In this document: piece by piece, positions 8,232 through 16,230 of the stretch
Numbering within the stretch: position 1 is the first letter of the stretch
Layout of the letters: each line of letters opens with the position of its first letter
Assembly (NCBI GenBank): GCA_001785115.1
Contig: MFSU01000057.1
Coordinates: 2,930-49,144 of the forward strand
Direction of reading: 5' to 3'
From: Candidatus Muproteobacteria bacterium RBG_16_65_34
Lineage (GTDB): Bacteria; Pseudomonadota; Gammaproteobacteria; Acidiferrobacterales; Sulfurifustaceae
DNA length: 46,215 nucleotides
Position numbers and translations under genes: made by a program
Notes under the pieces: model-generated
The model's database searches: none
Seen by the model: the letters and a program-made list of their open reading frames with translations, nothing else
Told to the model about the DNA's origin: nothing

Positions 8232-8858
8232 ATGTCCATCCAGCCGGTATCCGGGAAATGTCTCATGGTGGCCGGTCTGTTCGCGTTCCTTGCCAGCGGC
8301 ACGGCACAGGCCGAGCGCATGTTCGTCTACGAGCTTCCGGACGGCACGCGCATGATTACGGACCACGCCCTCGATAACAAGCACTACCGGCTTGTGCGCG
8401 TCGGCGAAACCGCCAAGGGCATGGGACAGCTCGTGGCGAGTCGCAGCAGCCAGTTCTTCCGCTCCGATTCCTCGGCCTACGACCATATCATCCGCAAGCT
8501 GGCCGCCCGGCACGAGGTGGACTTCGCGCTGGTCAAGGCGATCATGCATGTCGAGTCGGCCTTCAATCCCTATGCGGCCTCCGACAAGGGCGCGGTGGGC
8601 CTGATGCAGGTCTTACCGGAAACCGCCAAGCGCTACGGCGTCGAGAATGTTTACGATCCCGAGGAGAACATCCGGGCGGGTGTCCGATACCTTAAATTTC
8701 TGCTGGAGCTGTTCGACCACAAGAATCATCTGGCGATCGCGGCCTACAACGCCGGCGAGAACGCCGTGCTGCGGCACGGGGGAATCCCGCCATACACGGA
8801 GACCCAGCTCTTCGTGCGCAAGGTGCTGCGCTATAAGCGCCAGTACGCGAAGTCCTAA
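8232..8858 (+). CDS. Secreted lytic transglycosylase (SLT domain)
   Basis: This 208-residue periplasmic protein cleaves the MurNAc-GlcNAc bond of peptidoglycan. A signal peptide ends near ASGTAQA (residue 27). A short DUF4124-like segment follows (YELPDGTRMITD), then a Slt family 1 domain from about residue 83. Its signatures are IMHVESAFNPYAAS with the catalytic Glu near residue 108, KGAVGLMQVLPETAKRYG, and AIAAYNAGENAV. It is complete for the small MltE/Slt-like group. It is probably its own transcription unit; the 228 bases upstream include a weak sigma-54-like sequence and no other gene. Confidence 0.93.
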   Translation: MSIQPVSGKCLMVAGLFAFLASGTAQAERMFVYELPDGTRMITDHALDNKHYRLVRVGETAKGMGQLVASRSSQFFRSDSSAYDHIIRKLAARHEVDFALVKAIMHVESAFNPYAASDKGAVGLMQVLPETAKRYGVENVYDPEENIRAGVRYLKFLLELFDHKNHLAIAAYNAGENAVLRHGGIPPYTETQLFVRKVLRYKRQYAKS

Positions 8859-8882
8859 ATAAGAACCCCTGACAAAAGAAAG

Positions 8883-8979
8883 ACTCAACGCCGAGACGCC
8901 AAGGCGCAAAGGGAAATCAGCAAAGAAATCCGTGTTTTTGATCCCGAATTCCTTTGCGTCTTTGCGCCTTCGCGTTGAG
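8883..8979. repeat. Imperfect inverted repeat of the CGCCAAGGCGCAAAGG family
   Basis: Left arm CTCAACGCCGAGACGCCAAG... (8883-8912) is an imperfect inverse of the right arm (8951-8979), which contains CCTTTGCGTCTTTGCG. A related element lies between nirB and nasA (43033-43112). It could form a large hairpin downstream of the transglycosylase gene. Confidence 0.7.
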
Positions 8980-9130
8980 TTGTTGAGGTTCTTCGAGCGC
9001 CTCTATTTGCCTGCCGCATTCATTCTTTAGTATCCTCGGTTCCTGACCGAACCCAGCGCACCGACCCTGTGAAGCGCAGGGATTTGGCCGGCGTAGCGTG
9101 CCGGAGTGACGACCTCCGCGAGCCATCTTC

Positions 9131-9433
9131 GTGAGCGAGAAAAAAGCGAGCCCCGCCGAAACCAAGGAATACCGCGTCCTGCGCGCCATGAAGACGGTGC
9201 TGACGGATGTGATCCAGGACACGACCACCAAGCCCGGGTTGAAGCACCCACTGTCGGATCGCACCATCGAGGGCATCCGCCAGTGCCTGATGCTCATCGC
9301 CGCGCGCGAGCGCGAGCTTGCCGAGGAGGCGGGCGTGCCCACGAACGAGCGCCCGTACTACGCCGACGAGCCGCCCAAGAGCGTGGCGGTGCCGATCGAG
9401 GACATCAAGCGTGGGAAAAAGAAAGAAGAATAG
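9131..9433 (+). CDS. Conserved hypothetical protein, 100 residues
   Basis: The small soluble protein starts at GTG 9131. A helical core VLRAMKTVLTDVIQDTTTKP, then LKHPLSDRTIEGIRQCLMLI, then ARERELAEEAG is followed by a tail with two acidic Pro-rich stretches and the Lys-rich end RGKKKEE. It has no signal peptide or membrane segment. The LKHPLSD..T.EGI...L motif is one I associate with short conserved gammaproteobacterial proteins, sometimes labelled segregation/condensation-related. I cannot confirm a function. The TAG stop lies inside the left arm of a perfect inverted repeat, and the gene converges on the VWA gene at 9569. Confidence 0.65.
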   Translation: MSEKKASPAETKEYRVLRAMKTVLTDVIQDTTTKPGLKHPLSDRTIEGIRQCLMLIAARERELAEEAGVPTNERPYYADEPPKSVAVPIEDIKRGKKKEE

Positions 9434-9563
9434 ACAGGATTAACAGGATTTCTCAGGATTAACAGGATTAAAGCTAAAAGACTCTAGCCTTCAAGATTCA
9501 AAATTGATTTTTTTATGTTGTGAATCCTGTTAATCCTGAGAAATCCTGTTAATCCTGTCTATT
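9429..9563. repeat. Perfect 41-bp inverted repeat of the ACAGGATTAACAGGATT family
   Basis: Bases 9429-9469 and 9523-9563 are exact reverse complements, separated by 53 AT-rich bases. Each arm holds ACAGGATTAACAGGATT-type units joined by TCTC. It lies between convergent genes (9131 + and 9569 -), overlaps the stop of the first and could act as a bidirectional terminator. The same units recur at 10800-10879 and 11321-11390. Confidence 0.92.
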
Positions 9564-9568
9564 ATTGT

Positions 9569-10780
9569 TCAGTTCAACTGAATCCGCTGCCCCCACGGCA
9601 CTTTGGATTTGCCCTTGACCAGCCAGATCACCGGATAGGCCGGCTCCTGTTTGGGGAACTCGCCCTCGGCGTCGGTGAAGTAGAGCAGCAGGTCGGGCTG
9701 CCGGTCCTGGCGTTGCACCCACTCGAAGACCGGCGTAAAGCGCGTGCCGCCGCCGCCCTGAAAGCGGCTGGGTAAGGCCAGGTCTTCCCACGGTTCGTAG
9801 ATCCACGGACCGTCCGCGGCCAGGCGCTCGTCGCAGGCGTGCAGTGTGATGCGCGCGCCCGCATGGCCCTTGATCGCGTTGATCTCGCTCACGAACTCGC
9901 GCATCTCGTTATCCGAGATGGAGCCGCTGGTGTCGAGCGCCACCACGAGGTCGATCGTGCTCGAGCGCAGTCCGGGAAGGATCGCCGCGCCCTCGCGCCG
10001 CGAGGGGCGGGTGAAGCTGTAATCGTTGCGCGCGGCCGCGCTCATATAGCGCGCGAGCAGCGCGCGCCAGGGCAGTTGCGGCTGGAGCAGATGATCGACC
10101 AGCCGCGCCATCGAGCCACCGAGTTTGCCCGCCCGCATGGCCTGTTGCGCGGCGCCGGCGAGGCGCTGCTGCCACTGGATGCGCAGGGACTCGCGCTCGG
10201 CGGCGGAAAGCGGCTGCGGCTGCGGCGCACCGTCGCCCGCGTCCGGCTGCGTCCGGCCCTCGCCGTTCTCATCTTGCCGATCCCGCCCGCCGCCTCCCCC
10301 GGAGGATTTCCGGTTGCCCTGCGCTCGCTCGCCCTCGTCGTATAGATGCTGATCCAGAGTTGCTTCGCTCGGGTTCTCCTGGATGTGGGGATATATCTCC
10401 TCCGCCGCCATGTCCTTGAAGGCATCCAGGGTGAGCGCGCCCGGTGGCGGCGTGAGCCCATCGGCGAGGAGCAGCAGGTTCACGGCGAAATCGCAGGCAA
10501 TGTCCCAGCGGCGCTTGTTACGGTGCTCGCGGCGCGCGAAGTGCGCGAGCGCGCAGTGCAGCGCCTCGTGCGCGAGCATGAACTTGGTCTGTTCGAGGCT
10601 GAGCGAATCGATGTAGGCGCGGTTGTAATAGACCGCGCGCGCGTCGGTCGCGGTGGCCGCGCACCACTTCGGGTCCGCCTCCGTGAGCGGCAGACGCATC
10701 ACGAGCGCGCCGAGGAACGGCTTGTCGATGATGAGCCAGGCCCGCGCGGCGGTGAGCTTTTTTTCGACAATATCGTCCAT
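9569..10780 (-). CDS. VWA-like protein with N-terminal putative metallopeptidase domain (DUF2201)
   Basis: This 403-residue partner of the MoxR ATPase encoded upstream has two parts. Residues about 1-130 are the DUF2201 N-terminal domain with a zinc-protease-like HEALHCALAH (HExxH at 71-75). A charged Gly/Gln-rich linker (about 140-195) follows, then a VWA-like domain whose metal site begins LVVALDTSGSISDNEM and includes FQGGGGTRFTPVFEW. MoxR/VWA pairs act as chaperone-like machines that remodel or insert cofactors into partner proteins; the client here is unknown. The ATG at 10780 lacks a clear Shine-Dalgarno. The usual adjacency to moxR is broken by a GxxExxY gene and repeats. Confidence 0.88.
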   Translation of the reverse strand: MDDIVEKKLTAARAWLIIDKPFLGALVMRLPLTEADPKWCAATATDARAVYYNRAYIDSLSLEQTKFMLAHEALHCALAHFARREHRNKRRWDIACDFAVNLLLLADGLTPPPGALTLDAFKDMAAEEIYPHIQENPSEATLDQHLYDEGERAQGNRKSSGGGGGRDRQDENGEGRTQPDAGDGAPQPQPLSAAERESLRIQWQQRLAGAAQQAMRAGKLGGSMARLVDHLLQPQLPWRALLARYMSAAARNDYSFTRPSRREGAAILPGLRSSTIDLVVALDTSGSISDNEMREFVSEINAIKGHAGARITLHACDERLAADGPWIYEPWEDLALPSRFQGGGGTRFTPVFEWVQRQDRQPDLLLYFTDAEGEFPKQEPAYPVIWLVKGKSKVPWGQRIQLN

Positions 10781-10799
10781 GAGAGGTAAAGAAGAAGGG

Positions 10800-10879
10800 A
10801 ATAGACAGGATTAACAGGATTTAGGCAAAATCAAGAGAATGGACAGGATTAACAGGATTTCTCAGGATTAACAGGATTA
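10800..10879 (+). repeat. ACAGGATTAACAGGATT repeat cluster, right of GxxExxY gene stop
   Basis: Two blocks (10800-10822 and 10838-10879) of the ATAGACAGGATTAACAGGAT family, direct to each other. They are in inverse orientation to the block at 11321-11390, so together they bracket the GxxExxY gene. Confidence 0.88.
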
Positions 10880-11299
10880 AGTCTCGGAGCTGTCAACTGA
10901 AGAGACAGTTGCGCCTGTGCCCCTGCGGTATTCTCTGAACTTGCGTCTTACCGTCACGCTTTTGCCGAAGTTAAAAAGCAGCCCGGTGTTGAGCCCTGTC
11001 GCTGCGAGATAGTTGACGAGCTGGAGTTCGTGTTCGGGCGCCAGCGTTTGCGCAGCTTTCAGCTCGCAAATGATCCGGTCCTCCACCAGCAGATCGGCAA
11101 AATACTCTCCGACCTGTTTGGCCTCATATAAAACGCCGATTGGCGCCTGCTGCCTTGTCTTGAGGCCAAGCTTTTCCAGCTCGATCAACATCGCATTCTC
11201 ATAGACCTTCTCAAGAAACCCCATGCCAAGCTGTTGGTGAACCTTGAATGCGCACGCGATGATTCGCTCGGTAAGCTCCTTGTCTTCCAGTTCAGTCAT
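10877..11299 (-). CDS. GxxExxY family protein
   Basis: The 140-residue protein shows the family signature GMGFLEKVYENAM (GxxExxY) after TERIIACAFKVHQQL. A PDDEXK-like core follows: YFADLLVEDRIICELKA, then EHELQLVNYLAATGLNTGLL and LLFNFGKSVTVRRKFR. Relatives are found in 23S rRNA intervening sequences and as solitary genes, and their function is unknown; the D...ExK pattern hints at a nuclease-like fold. ATG 11299 is preceded by AGAGGG. A TTG start at 11335 would read through repeat DNA and is rejected. The gene is bracketed by inverted AGGATTAACAGG repeats and splits the moxR-VWA pair, which suggests later insertion. Confidence 0.88.
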   Translation of the reverse strand: MTELEDKELTERIIACAFKVHQQLGMGFLEKVYENAMLIELEKLGLKTRQQAPIGVLYEAKQVGEYFADLLVEDRIICELKAAQTLAPEHELQLVNYLAATGLNTGLLFNFGKSVTVRRKFREYRRGTGATVSSVDSSET

Positions 11300-11320
11300 G
11301 CACAATCCCTCTTTGCCGAG

Positions 11321-11390
11321 ATTTAATCCTGCCAATCCTTAATCCTGTTAATCCTGAGAAATCCTGTTAATCCTGTTAATCCTGTCTATT
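11321..11390 (-). repeat. TTAATCCTGTTAATCCTG repeat cluster, left of moxR stop
   Basis: About four AATCCTGTTAATCCTG-type units lie between the GxxExxY start and the moxR stop. They are in inverse orientation to the 10800-10879 cluster. The moxR TAG stop is two bases beyond it. Confidence 0.88.
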
Positions 11391-11391
11391 C

Positions 11392-12468
11392 CTATTTCGC
11401 TTTTGCGCTCGGCTCCTTGCGCCACATATCGAAGATCATGACATCGGCGACGCTCTTGGCCCAGGTGGAGAACTGCGGCAGGCCGAATATCTTGTCGCCG
11501 ACGGCGCGCTGCATGTCGGACACAAGCATCACGCCCATCTCGCGGCTTGGGAAGCGATTGGCGTAGTCCAGGATGTGGCCGTAGACTTTCGCCTCTTCCG
11601 GAGCGCCCTTGGCGCGAATGGCGCGCCCGACGAGCGCCGAGGCCACGGCGTATTGCAGATCGGTCTCCTTCGGCACCAGCGCATCGGCCCCGCTCACGAT
11701 TGCGTCTATGTCCGGCAGGTTGTCGAGGTTATCGACGAAGGCCTTGAGTTCGATACCCGCCGCCGGCCCCACGCAGGCCTGGAGCGCGCCAAGGAGCAGA
11801 TCGCCCTCGGCGTCGAACTTCTGCAACGCGCGGTGCGCGTACTCCCACGAGCGCGGGGAGGGGAAGGCAAGCGGGTTGTGCGCCGGATCGAAATCGAAGA
11901 GCAGCTCCGGGCGAAAACGCAGAAACGCGACGATGCGCTCGTCGATCCCGTGGGCGTAGGCCCAGCTCGCCCAGTCGTCGAGGTTGGTTTCGACCTCGAA
12001 GTGCGAGAAGCGGTTGGCGAGCGGCGCGGGCATCGAGTAGGTGACGCCGCGGTCGCCCTGGCGGTTGCCGGCGGCGAAGATCGCCCAGCCCGGCGGTACC
12101 TCGTAGGCGCCGAGTCGGCGGTCGAGGATCAACTGATACGCCGCGGCGGAAACGGTCGGCGCGGCCGAGGTGATCTCATCGAGGAACAGGATGCCCTCGT
12201 AGCCGTGGCGCATGGTATCCGGCAGCATCGCCGGCACGGCCCACTCCACAATTTCGCCGGCGCGGAACGGGATGCCGCGCAGGTCGGTCGGCTCCATCTG
12301 CGAGAGCCGGATGTCGATCATCGGCACTTTACGTTTGGCGGCGACCTGCGCCACCATCTGCGATTTGCCCACGCCCGGTGGCCCCCAGAGCATCACCGGC
12401 GTGTGGCTCCCTTGGGCGGTGGCGCGAAATTCACGGTCGAGAATGGCGAGGATCAGCGCTGGACGCAT
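11392..12468 (-). CDS. MoxR-family AAA+ ATPase
   Basis: The 358-residue ATPase has Walker A GPPGVGKS (residues 29-36), Walker B GILFLDEI, sensor-1 AAGNRQGDRG, an ANRFSHFEV arginine-finger region and a C-terminal lid. It is of the MoxR type that pairs with VWA proteins; the VWA/DUF2201 protein at 9569-10780 is the evident partner. Together they likely remodel a client complex using ATP. The ATG at 12468 is preceded by GGGAGA. The gene is divergent from the receiver-like gene at 12635, with about 165 bases between them for promoters. Confidence 0.93.
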   Translation of the reverse strand: MRPALILAILDREFRATAQGSHTPVMLWGPPGVGKSQMVAQVAAKRKVPMIDIRLSQMEPTDLRGIPFRAGEIVEWAVPAMLPDTMRHGYEGILFLDEITSAAPTVSAAAYQLILDRRLGAYEVPPGWAIFAAGNRQGDRGVTYSMPAPLANRFSHFEVETNLDDWASWAYAHGIDERIVAFLRFRPELLFDFDPAHNPLAFPSPRSWEYAHRALQKFDAEGDLLLGALQACVGPAAGIELKAFVDNLDNLPDIDAIVSGADALVPKETDLQYAVASALVGRAIRAKGAPEEAKVYGHILDYANRFPSREMGVMLVSDMQRAVGDKIFGLPQFSTWAKSVADVMIFDMWRKEPSAKAK

Positions 12469-12634
12469 ACGGTCTCCCGGAATGGATACGGCTGGATTGA
12501 AGAGAATTGTAGCATCGTCCGATGCCGGGCTGAATTTTCAGCATTTTCGGTCATCGCGCGAGCGCATGCCGGCATTGCGTGCAGAGGCCGGGGCGTCTTG
12601 TCGGCGTCGACGAATCGGCCTATGTTGTGCCTCC

Positions 12635-12946
12635 ATGAAGATTCTCCTGTTGTGCGACGACCTCATGAGCCGCGTGCGCATCGAGTCGGCCTGGAAAAAG
12701 GCGGGCGCGGAGATGCTCAAGAAAGACGGCGCACAGCCGCCGGACCTGATCGTGCTCGACCTCACCGCGCGCGAGGCGTTGGCGCAGATCGAGCGCCTGC
12801 GCGCGGCGCACCCCGGCGTGGACATCCTCGCCTTCGGCCCGCATGTGGACGCCGATGCCTTCCGGCAGGCCAAAGAGGCTGGTGCGACCGAGCTGGTCGC
12901 GCGTGGGGCGGTGGTGCAGCGGGTGCTCGCTAGGTTCAAGACGTAG
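12635..12946 (+). CDS. Degenerate receiver-domain-like protein
   Basis: The 103-residue protein begins MKILLLCDDLMSRVRIESAW. The pattern LLLCDD...DLIVLDLT...VDILAFGPHVDADAFRQAKE...AGATELVARG looks like the CheY fold. It has the acidic pair (DD), a central Asp (VLDLT), a Pro instead of Thr/Ser region (FGP) and no Lys before the last strand (LVARG). The lysine of true receivers seems absent, so phosphotransfer is doubtful. Similar short proteins occur in proteobacteria as stand-alone pseudo-receivers. Partner unknown. It is transcribed away from moxR. Confidence 0.65.
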   Translation: MKILLLCDDLMSRVRIESAWKKAGAEMLKKDGAQPPDLIVLDLTAREALAQIERLRAAHPGVDILAFGPHVDADAFRQAKEAGATELVARGAVVQRVLARFKT

Positions 12947-13348
12947 GCACCGCTCGCCCGTGGTCCTCGCCACCGCGCACATGCCGCCCAATTCCAGCAG
13001 CGGCTTGCGCCGTTCCGGTACCTGATCGCCGTGGAGCGCGGCGATGGAAGCTTCGAGTTGCAGCTCAAATAAAACCCCGCGGGAATCCGGCGCCGGCCGT
13101 GGGAAATTGTTCGCCTTATGTGGGTCAGCGCACAGTGCGCCTCGGGCGCAAGGGCTATAGATGTATTGTCGATAGGTGGCCTCACGGCCGGTTGATCCAG
13201 CTTTGGCTTGGGAATACCTGCATTGAGATTTCGCTATCGTCCTGAAGGAAGAATCCCGACGCCGGAACCCCGGTGCAGTGCACCGGATTACACGCCCGCC
13301 GGGGATTGTGCCTTGTCCCCCTGAAAAACCTACGAAAGGAAACGCGCC
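12947..13348. other. Intergenic region with operator-like palindrome
   Basis: No gene is visible in these 402 bases. A perfect palindrome CCGGTGCA-G-TGCACCGG lies at 13270-13286, about 60 bases before the start of the ice-binding-fold gene, and could be a regulatory site or RNA hairpin. GAAAGGA (13334-13340) is the ribosome site for the gene at 13349. Confidence 0.4.
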
Positions 13349-14236
13349 ATGAATGATCTTCAGAAGTACCTCTCTACGTGTTTGCTTGCGACGGCCGCGC
13401 TGCTTGGCGGCGCCTCCCCGGCATTCGCCGCCGACGCACCATCGCTGGGTGCGGCATCGGAATTCGCGGTCCTGGGTGGCACGAATGTAACCTGTACCAC
13501 CGGCTCCGTGGTCACCGGAGACGTAGGCGTCTCCCCCGGCAGCGCTGTTCCGTTCACAAATACTGGCTGCACGATCGCGGGGGCGACGCCCCCTGAGACC
13601 GATGCGGCCGCGGCTCAGGCGCGCACTGACTTCCTCAGCGCCTACGCTGCGCTCCAGCTCCAGTCCACGTCTTGCACCGCGGTGTGGGGCGACCTTGCCG
13701 GTCAGAATCTTGCGCCCGGTGTCTACTGTCTCGACGCGGTAGCCAAGGCAGGCACGCTGACGCTCACGGGACCATCGGACGGGGTCTGGATTTTCCTCGT
13801 CTATGGTGCGCTCACGGGCACCGACTTCGCGGTGGTCATGGACGGCGGCGGGCAGCCGTGCAACGTGTTCTGGGCGCCGAGCACTGCCGCGACCATGACG
13901 ACTTCGGCGTTCAAAGGAAACATCCTCGCGGGTGACGCCATCGGCGGGTCCATCACCTTGACCGGTGGAACCCTGGCCGGCCGAGCCTTGGCGAACGTCG
14001 CCGTGACGATGACTGGCGCCAGCGTCATCGGCTGTGACGCGCTGTCGGACTCCCCGTCCTGCAAGGGCAAGAAACACCATGGGCACGATAAAGAGCACAA
14101 AAAATGCAACCAGGGCGTGGGCAACGGGCCCGAGGGCTGCGATCCGGGCAACTCGAACCAGGGCAACCCCTCCCGTTCGAACGATGAGCACCGCGGCACG
14201 CCGGGCGACCCGGGCCGCAGGGGCGGTAACAAGTAA
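13349..14236 (+). CDS. Secreted ice-binding-fold (DUF3494) protein with conserved Gly/Asn-rich tail
   Basis: The 295-residue exported protein has a signal peptide ending near SPAFA (about residue 27). The DUF3494 beta-helix covers about residues 30-230: LGAASEFAVLGGTNVTCTTG, SVVTGDVGVSPGSAV, LAPGVYCLDAVAKAGTLTL, GVWIFLVYGALT, NVFWAPSTAATMTTSAFKGN, and ASVIGCDAL. Some members of this family bind ice; others are adhesins, so activity is not proven. The tail after a basic KGKKHHGHDKEHKK run carries GNGPEGCDPGNSN and GTPGDPGRRGGNK. I have seen this pattern at the end of many unrelated secreted proteobacterial proteins. Unlike its two relatives in this window it has a standard signal peptide, not a lipobox. 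A terminator follows. Confidence 0.9.
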   Translation: MNDLQKYLSTCLLATAALLGGASPAFAADAPSLGAASEFAVLGGTNVTCTTGSVVTGDVGVSPGSAVPFTNTGCTIAGATPPETDAAAAQARTDFLSAYAALQLQSTSCTAVWGDLAGQNLAPGVYCLDAVAKAGTLTLTGPSDGVWIFLVYGALTGTDFAVVMDGGGQPCNVFWAPSTAATMTTSAFKGNILAGDAIGGSITLTGGTLAGRALANVAVTMTGASVIGCDALSDSPSCKGKKHHGHDKEHKKCNQGVGNGPEGCDPGNSNQGNPSRSNDEHRGTPGDPGRRGGNK

Positions 14237-14256
14237 GCCTGCATTCGCGAAGAATG

Positions 14257-14280
14257 GAAAGGACCCGCGAGGGTCCTTTT
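14257..14280 (+). terminator. Rho-independent terminator after ice-binding-fold gene
   Basis: The stem AAAGGACCC/GGGTCCTTTT has a GCGA loop and ends in T-run TTTT, 20 bases after the stop codon. Confidence 0.9.
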
Positions 14281-14333
14281 GGCGCCTTGTGTGCTATTCC
14301 GTTGATATACTCCCCGCAAGTAAGAATAATGGT

Positions 14334-14711
14334 TTATCCGGGTTTTGCGTGGGTAACTGGATACAGTTGTAGCCCGCCGCAGTGGAAGAAGATGGCGGTC
14401 TTGAAGTTCTCGAAACTTCGGAAGCCGTAGGCGGCCTTCTTGATCGTCTGGATCTTGGAGTTGATCCCTTCTGTCACGACATTCGTAATCCGGTGGGTGA
14501 AGTAGTTCAGTACGTTGTACAGCTTCTGTTGGATGTTCTTCGCGGTCTTGATCACCGATTTGAGGTGCGAGTGTGTGGCCCAGCGATACCAGAGCTTCCT
14601 GGGCGAGGGCCTCTTCCCCGGCCCCGGCGTCGTCGAGGCGCGTCTGCTGCTGCGCACCGCCAGCCACTGACCCGTAACGGTGTCCACTAAATTGGGGCCG
14701 GATCCGTACAC
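14334..14711 (-). pseudogene. ISL3-family transposase, C-terminal remnant
   Basis: About 80 residues (14358-14597) match the end of ISL3-type DDE transposases: LWYRWATHSHLKSVIKTAK, then NVLNYFTHRITNVVTEGINS, KIQTIKKAAYGFRSFENFK and TAIFFHCGGLQLYP. The preceding residues do not match the family and the catalytic N-terminal two thirds is missing. The flanking sequence GGTGTCCACTAAATTGGGGC (from about 14680) may be another element's end. No intact terminal repeats were identified. This is a decayed insertion upstream of the AsmA gene. Confidence 0.85.
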
Positions 14712-14759
14712 GAATCCGGGGGAATATCGGCGAGCGTCCCGGGCGGGAAGGAGGGATGA

Positions 14760-16187
14760 GTGTCGAGATCATTGAAACGAATCCTCTTCGCCATCGGCGG
14801 GCTCATCGGGCTCCTGGTCCTCGTCGCGGTCGCCGTGCGTCTATTCGTGGACGCCAGCGCCTACAAGCCCCGGTTGGAGGCGGCCGCCTCTGAAGCCTTG
14901 GGCATGGAGGTCCGCGTCGGCGGCCGGCTGGGGATCGGATTCCTCCCGGGTTTGCACGTCACGCTGGAGGACGTGCACATCCGTAACCGGGGCGCGGACG
15001 TCGCTGCCGCGAACGAGGCCAGGCTTGGGATCGATCTGCTTCCTCTGCTCCAGGGCCAAGTTCGGATCGGGACGATCGCGCTGAAACACCCCAGGATATC
15101 CATCGAGCGTGACCGTGACGGCAAGTTCAATGTCGAGAAGCCGGAGGCGGCGGCGGGAGCGTTACCCGTCCTGGACCTGGCGAAAGTTTCCCTGTCGGAC
15201 GGGACTCTCCGTTACGCGGACCAACTATCCGGGGACGAATTCGAGGCCGGGGCTTGCCGCCTGGACGTGCGCCGCCTGCGGTTTGCGGGCGGGGGAAGCC
15301 CGGACCTCATGAAAAACCTTTCCTTCACGGCGGAGCTCGCCTGCGGGGAGGGCCGGAGAAATGACTTCACGGTCTCCGATCTGAAGCTCTCGGCCGCCGG
15401 GAAGAACGGGGTATTCGATCTCAAGCCGGCGACGATGCGCGTCTTCGGTGGGCAGGGTTCGGGGAGCATTCGGGCGGATCTTGCCGGCGTCGTCCCCCTT
15501 TATCGCATCCGTTACGCCCTGTCGCAGTTCCAGATCGAGGAGTTCTTCAAGACCCTGTCGCCGCAGAGGGTCGCTAAGGGGTCAATGAATTTCTCCGCGA
15601 ACCTGTCGATGCAGGGAGAGACCGTGAACGAGATGAGGCAGACCGTGGAGGGGCAGATATCGCTGCGGGGCGAGAACCTCACGCTCAACGGACACGATCT
15701 CGACCGGGAGATCTCCCGGTTCGAATCCAGTCAGAAATTCAACCTCGTGGACGTGGGCGCCTTCTTCTTTGCCGGGCCGGTCGGCCTGGCGGTCACCAAA
15801 GGGTACAACTTTGCCAGTATCTTGCAGGGCTCGGGCGGCCGCAGCGAGATCCGGACGCTCGTTTCCGACTGGAAGGTCGAGCGCGGCGTGGCGCAGGCGC
15901 AGGACGTGGCCATGGCGACCAACGAGAACCGGATCGCCCTCCAGGGCGGCCTCGATTTCGTCAACGAGCAGTTCAATCACGTGACCGTGGCTGTGATCGA
16001 CGCCCGGGGCTGCGCCAAGGTGCGGCAAAAAATACGCGGCAGCTTCCGCAAACCGGTGGTGGAGAAGCCGAACATCCTCACGTCCCTCACCGGGCCGGCA
16101 CGTGAGCTGCTCAAGAAGGGGCGGGACCTCTTTCCCGGCGGAGAGTGTGAAGTGTTTTACGCCGGCTCGGTGGCGCCGCCGAAATGA
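14760..16187 (+). CDS. AsmA family protein
   Basis: The 475-residue envelope protein has one N-terminal membrane helix (about residues 7-29, ILFAIGGLIGLLVLVAVAV). The AsmA/TamB-like chain follows: DASAYKPRLEAAASEALGME, GRLGIGFLPGLHVTLEDVHI, PRISIERDRDGKFNVE and a C-terminal ALQGGLDFVNEQFNHVTVAV repeat. AsmA-like proteins are thought to bridge inner and outer membranes and carry phospholipid. The GTG start at 14760 has a strong GGAAGGAGG upstream; the ATG at 14756 is in another frame. It is shorter than E. coli AsmA (617) but collinear from end to end. Confidence 0.88.
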   Translation: MSRSLKRILFAIGGLIGLLVLVAVAVRLFVDASAYKPRLEAAASEALGMEVRVGGRLGIGFLPGLHVTLEDVHIRNRGADVAAANEARLGIDLLPLLQGQVRIGTIALKHPRISIERDRDGKFNVEKPEAAAGALPVLDLAKVSLSDGTLRYADQLSGDEFEAGACRLDVRRLRFAGGGSPDLMKNLSFTAELACGEGRRNDFTVSDLKLSAAGKNGVFDLKPATMRVFGGQGSGSIRADLAGVVPLYRIRYALSQFQIEEFFKTLSPQRVAKGSMNFSANLSMQGETVNEMRQTVEGQISLRGENLTLNGHDLDREISRFESSQKFNLVDVGAFFFAGPVGLAVTKGYNFASILQGSGGRSEIRTLVSDWKVERGVAQAQDVAMATNENRIALQGGLDFVNEQFNHVTVAVIDARGCAKVRQKIRGSFRKPVVEKPNILTSLTGPARELLKKGRDLFPGGECEVFYAGSVAPPK

Positions 16188-16230
16188 ATGGATTGCAACG
16201 GAACTGGCGACCCGGCGCCACGGCCGGTGC

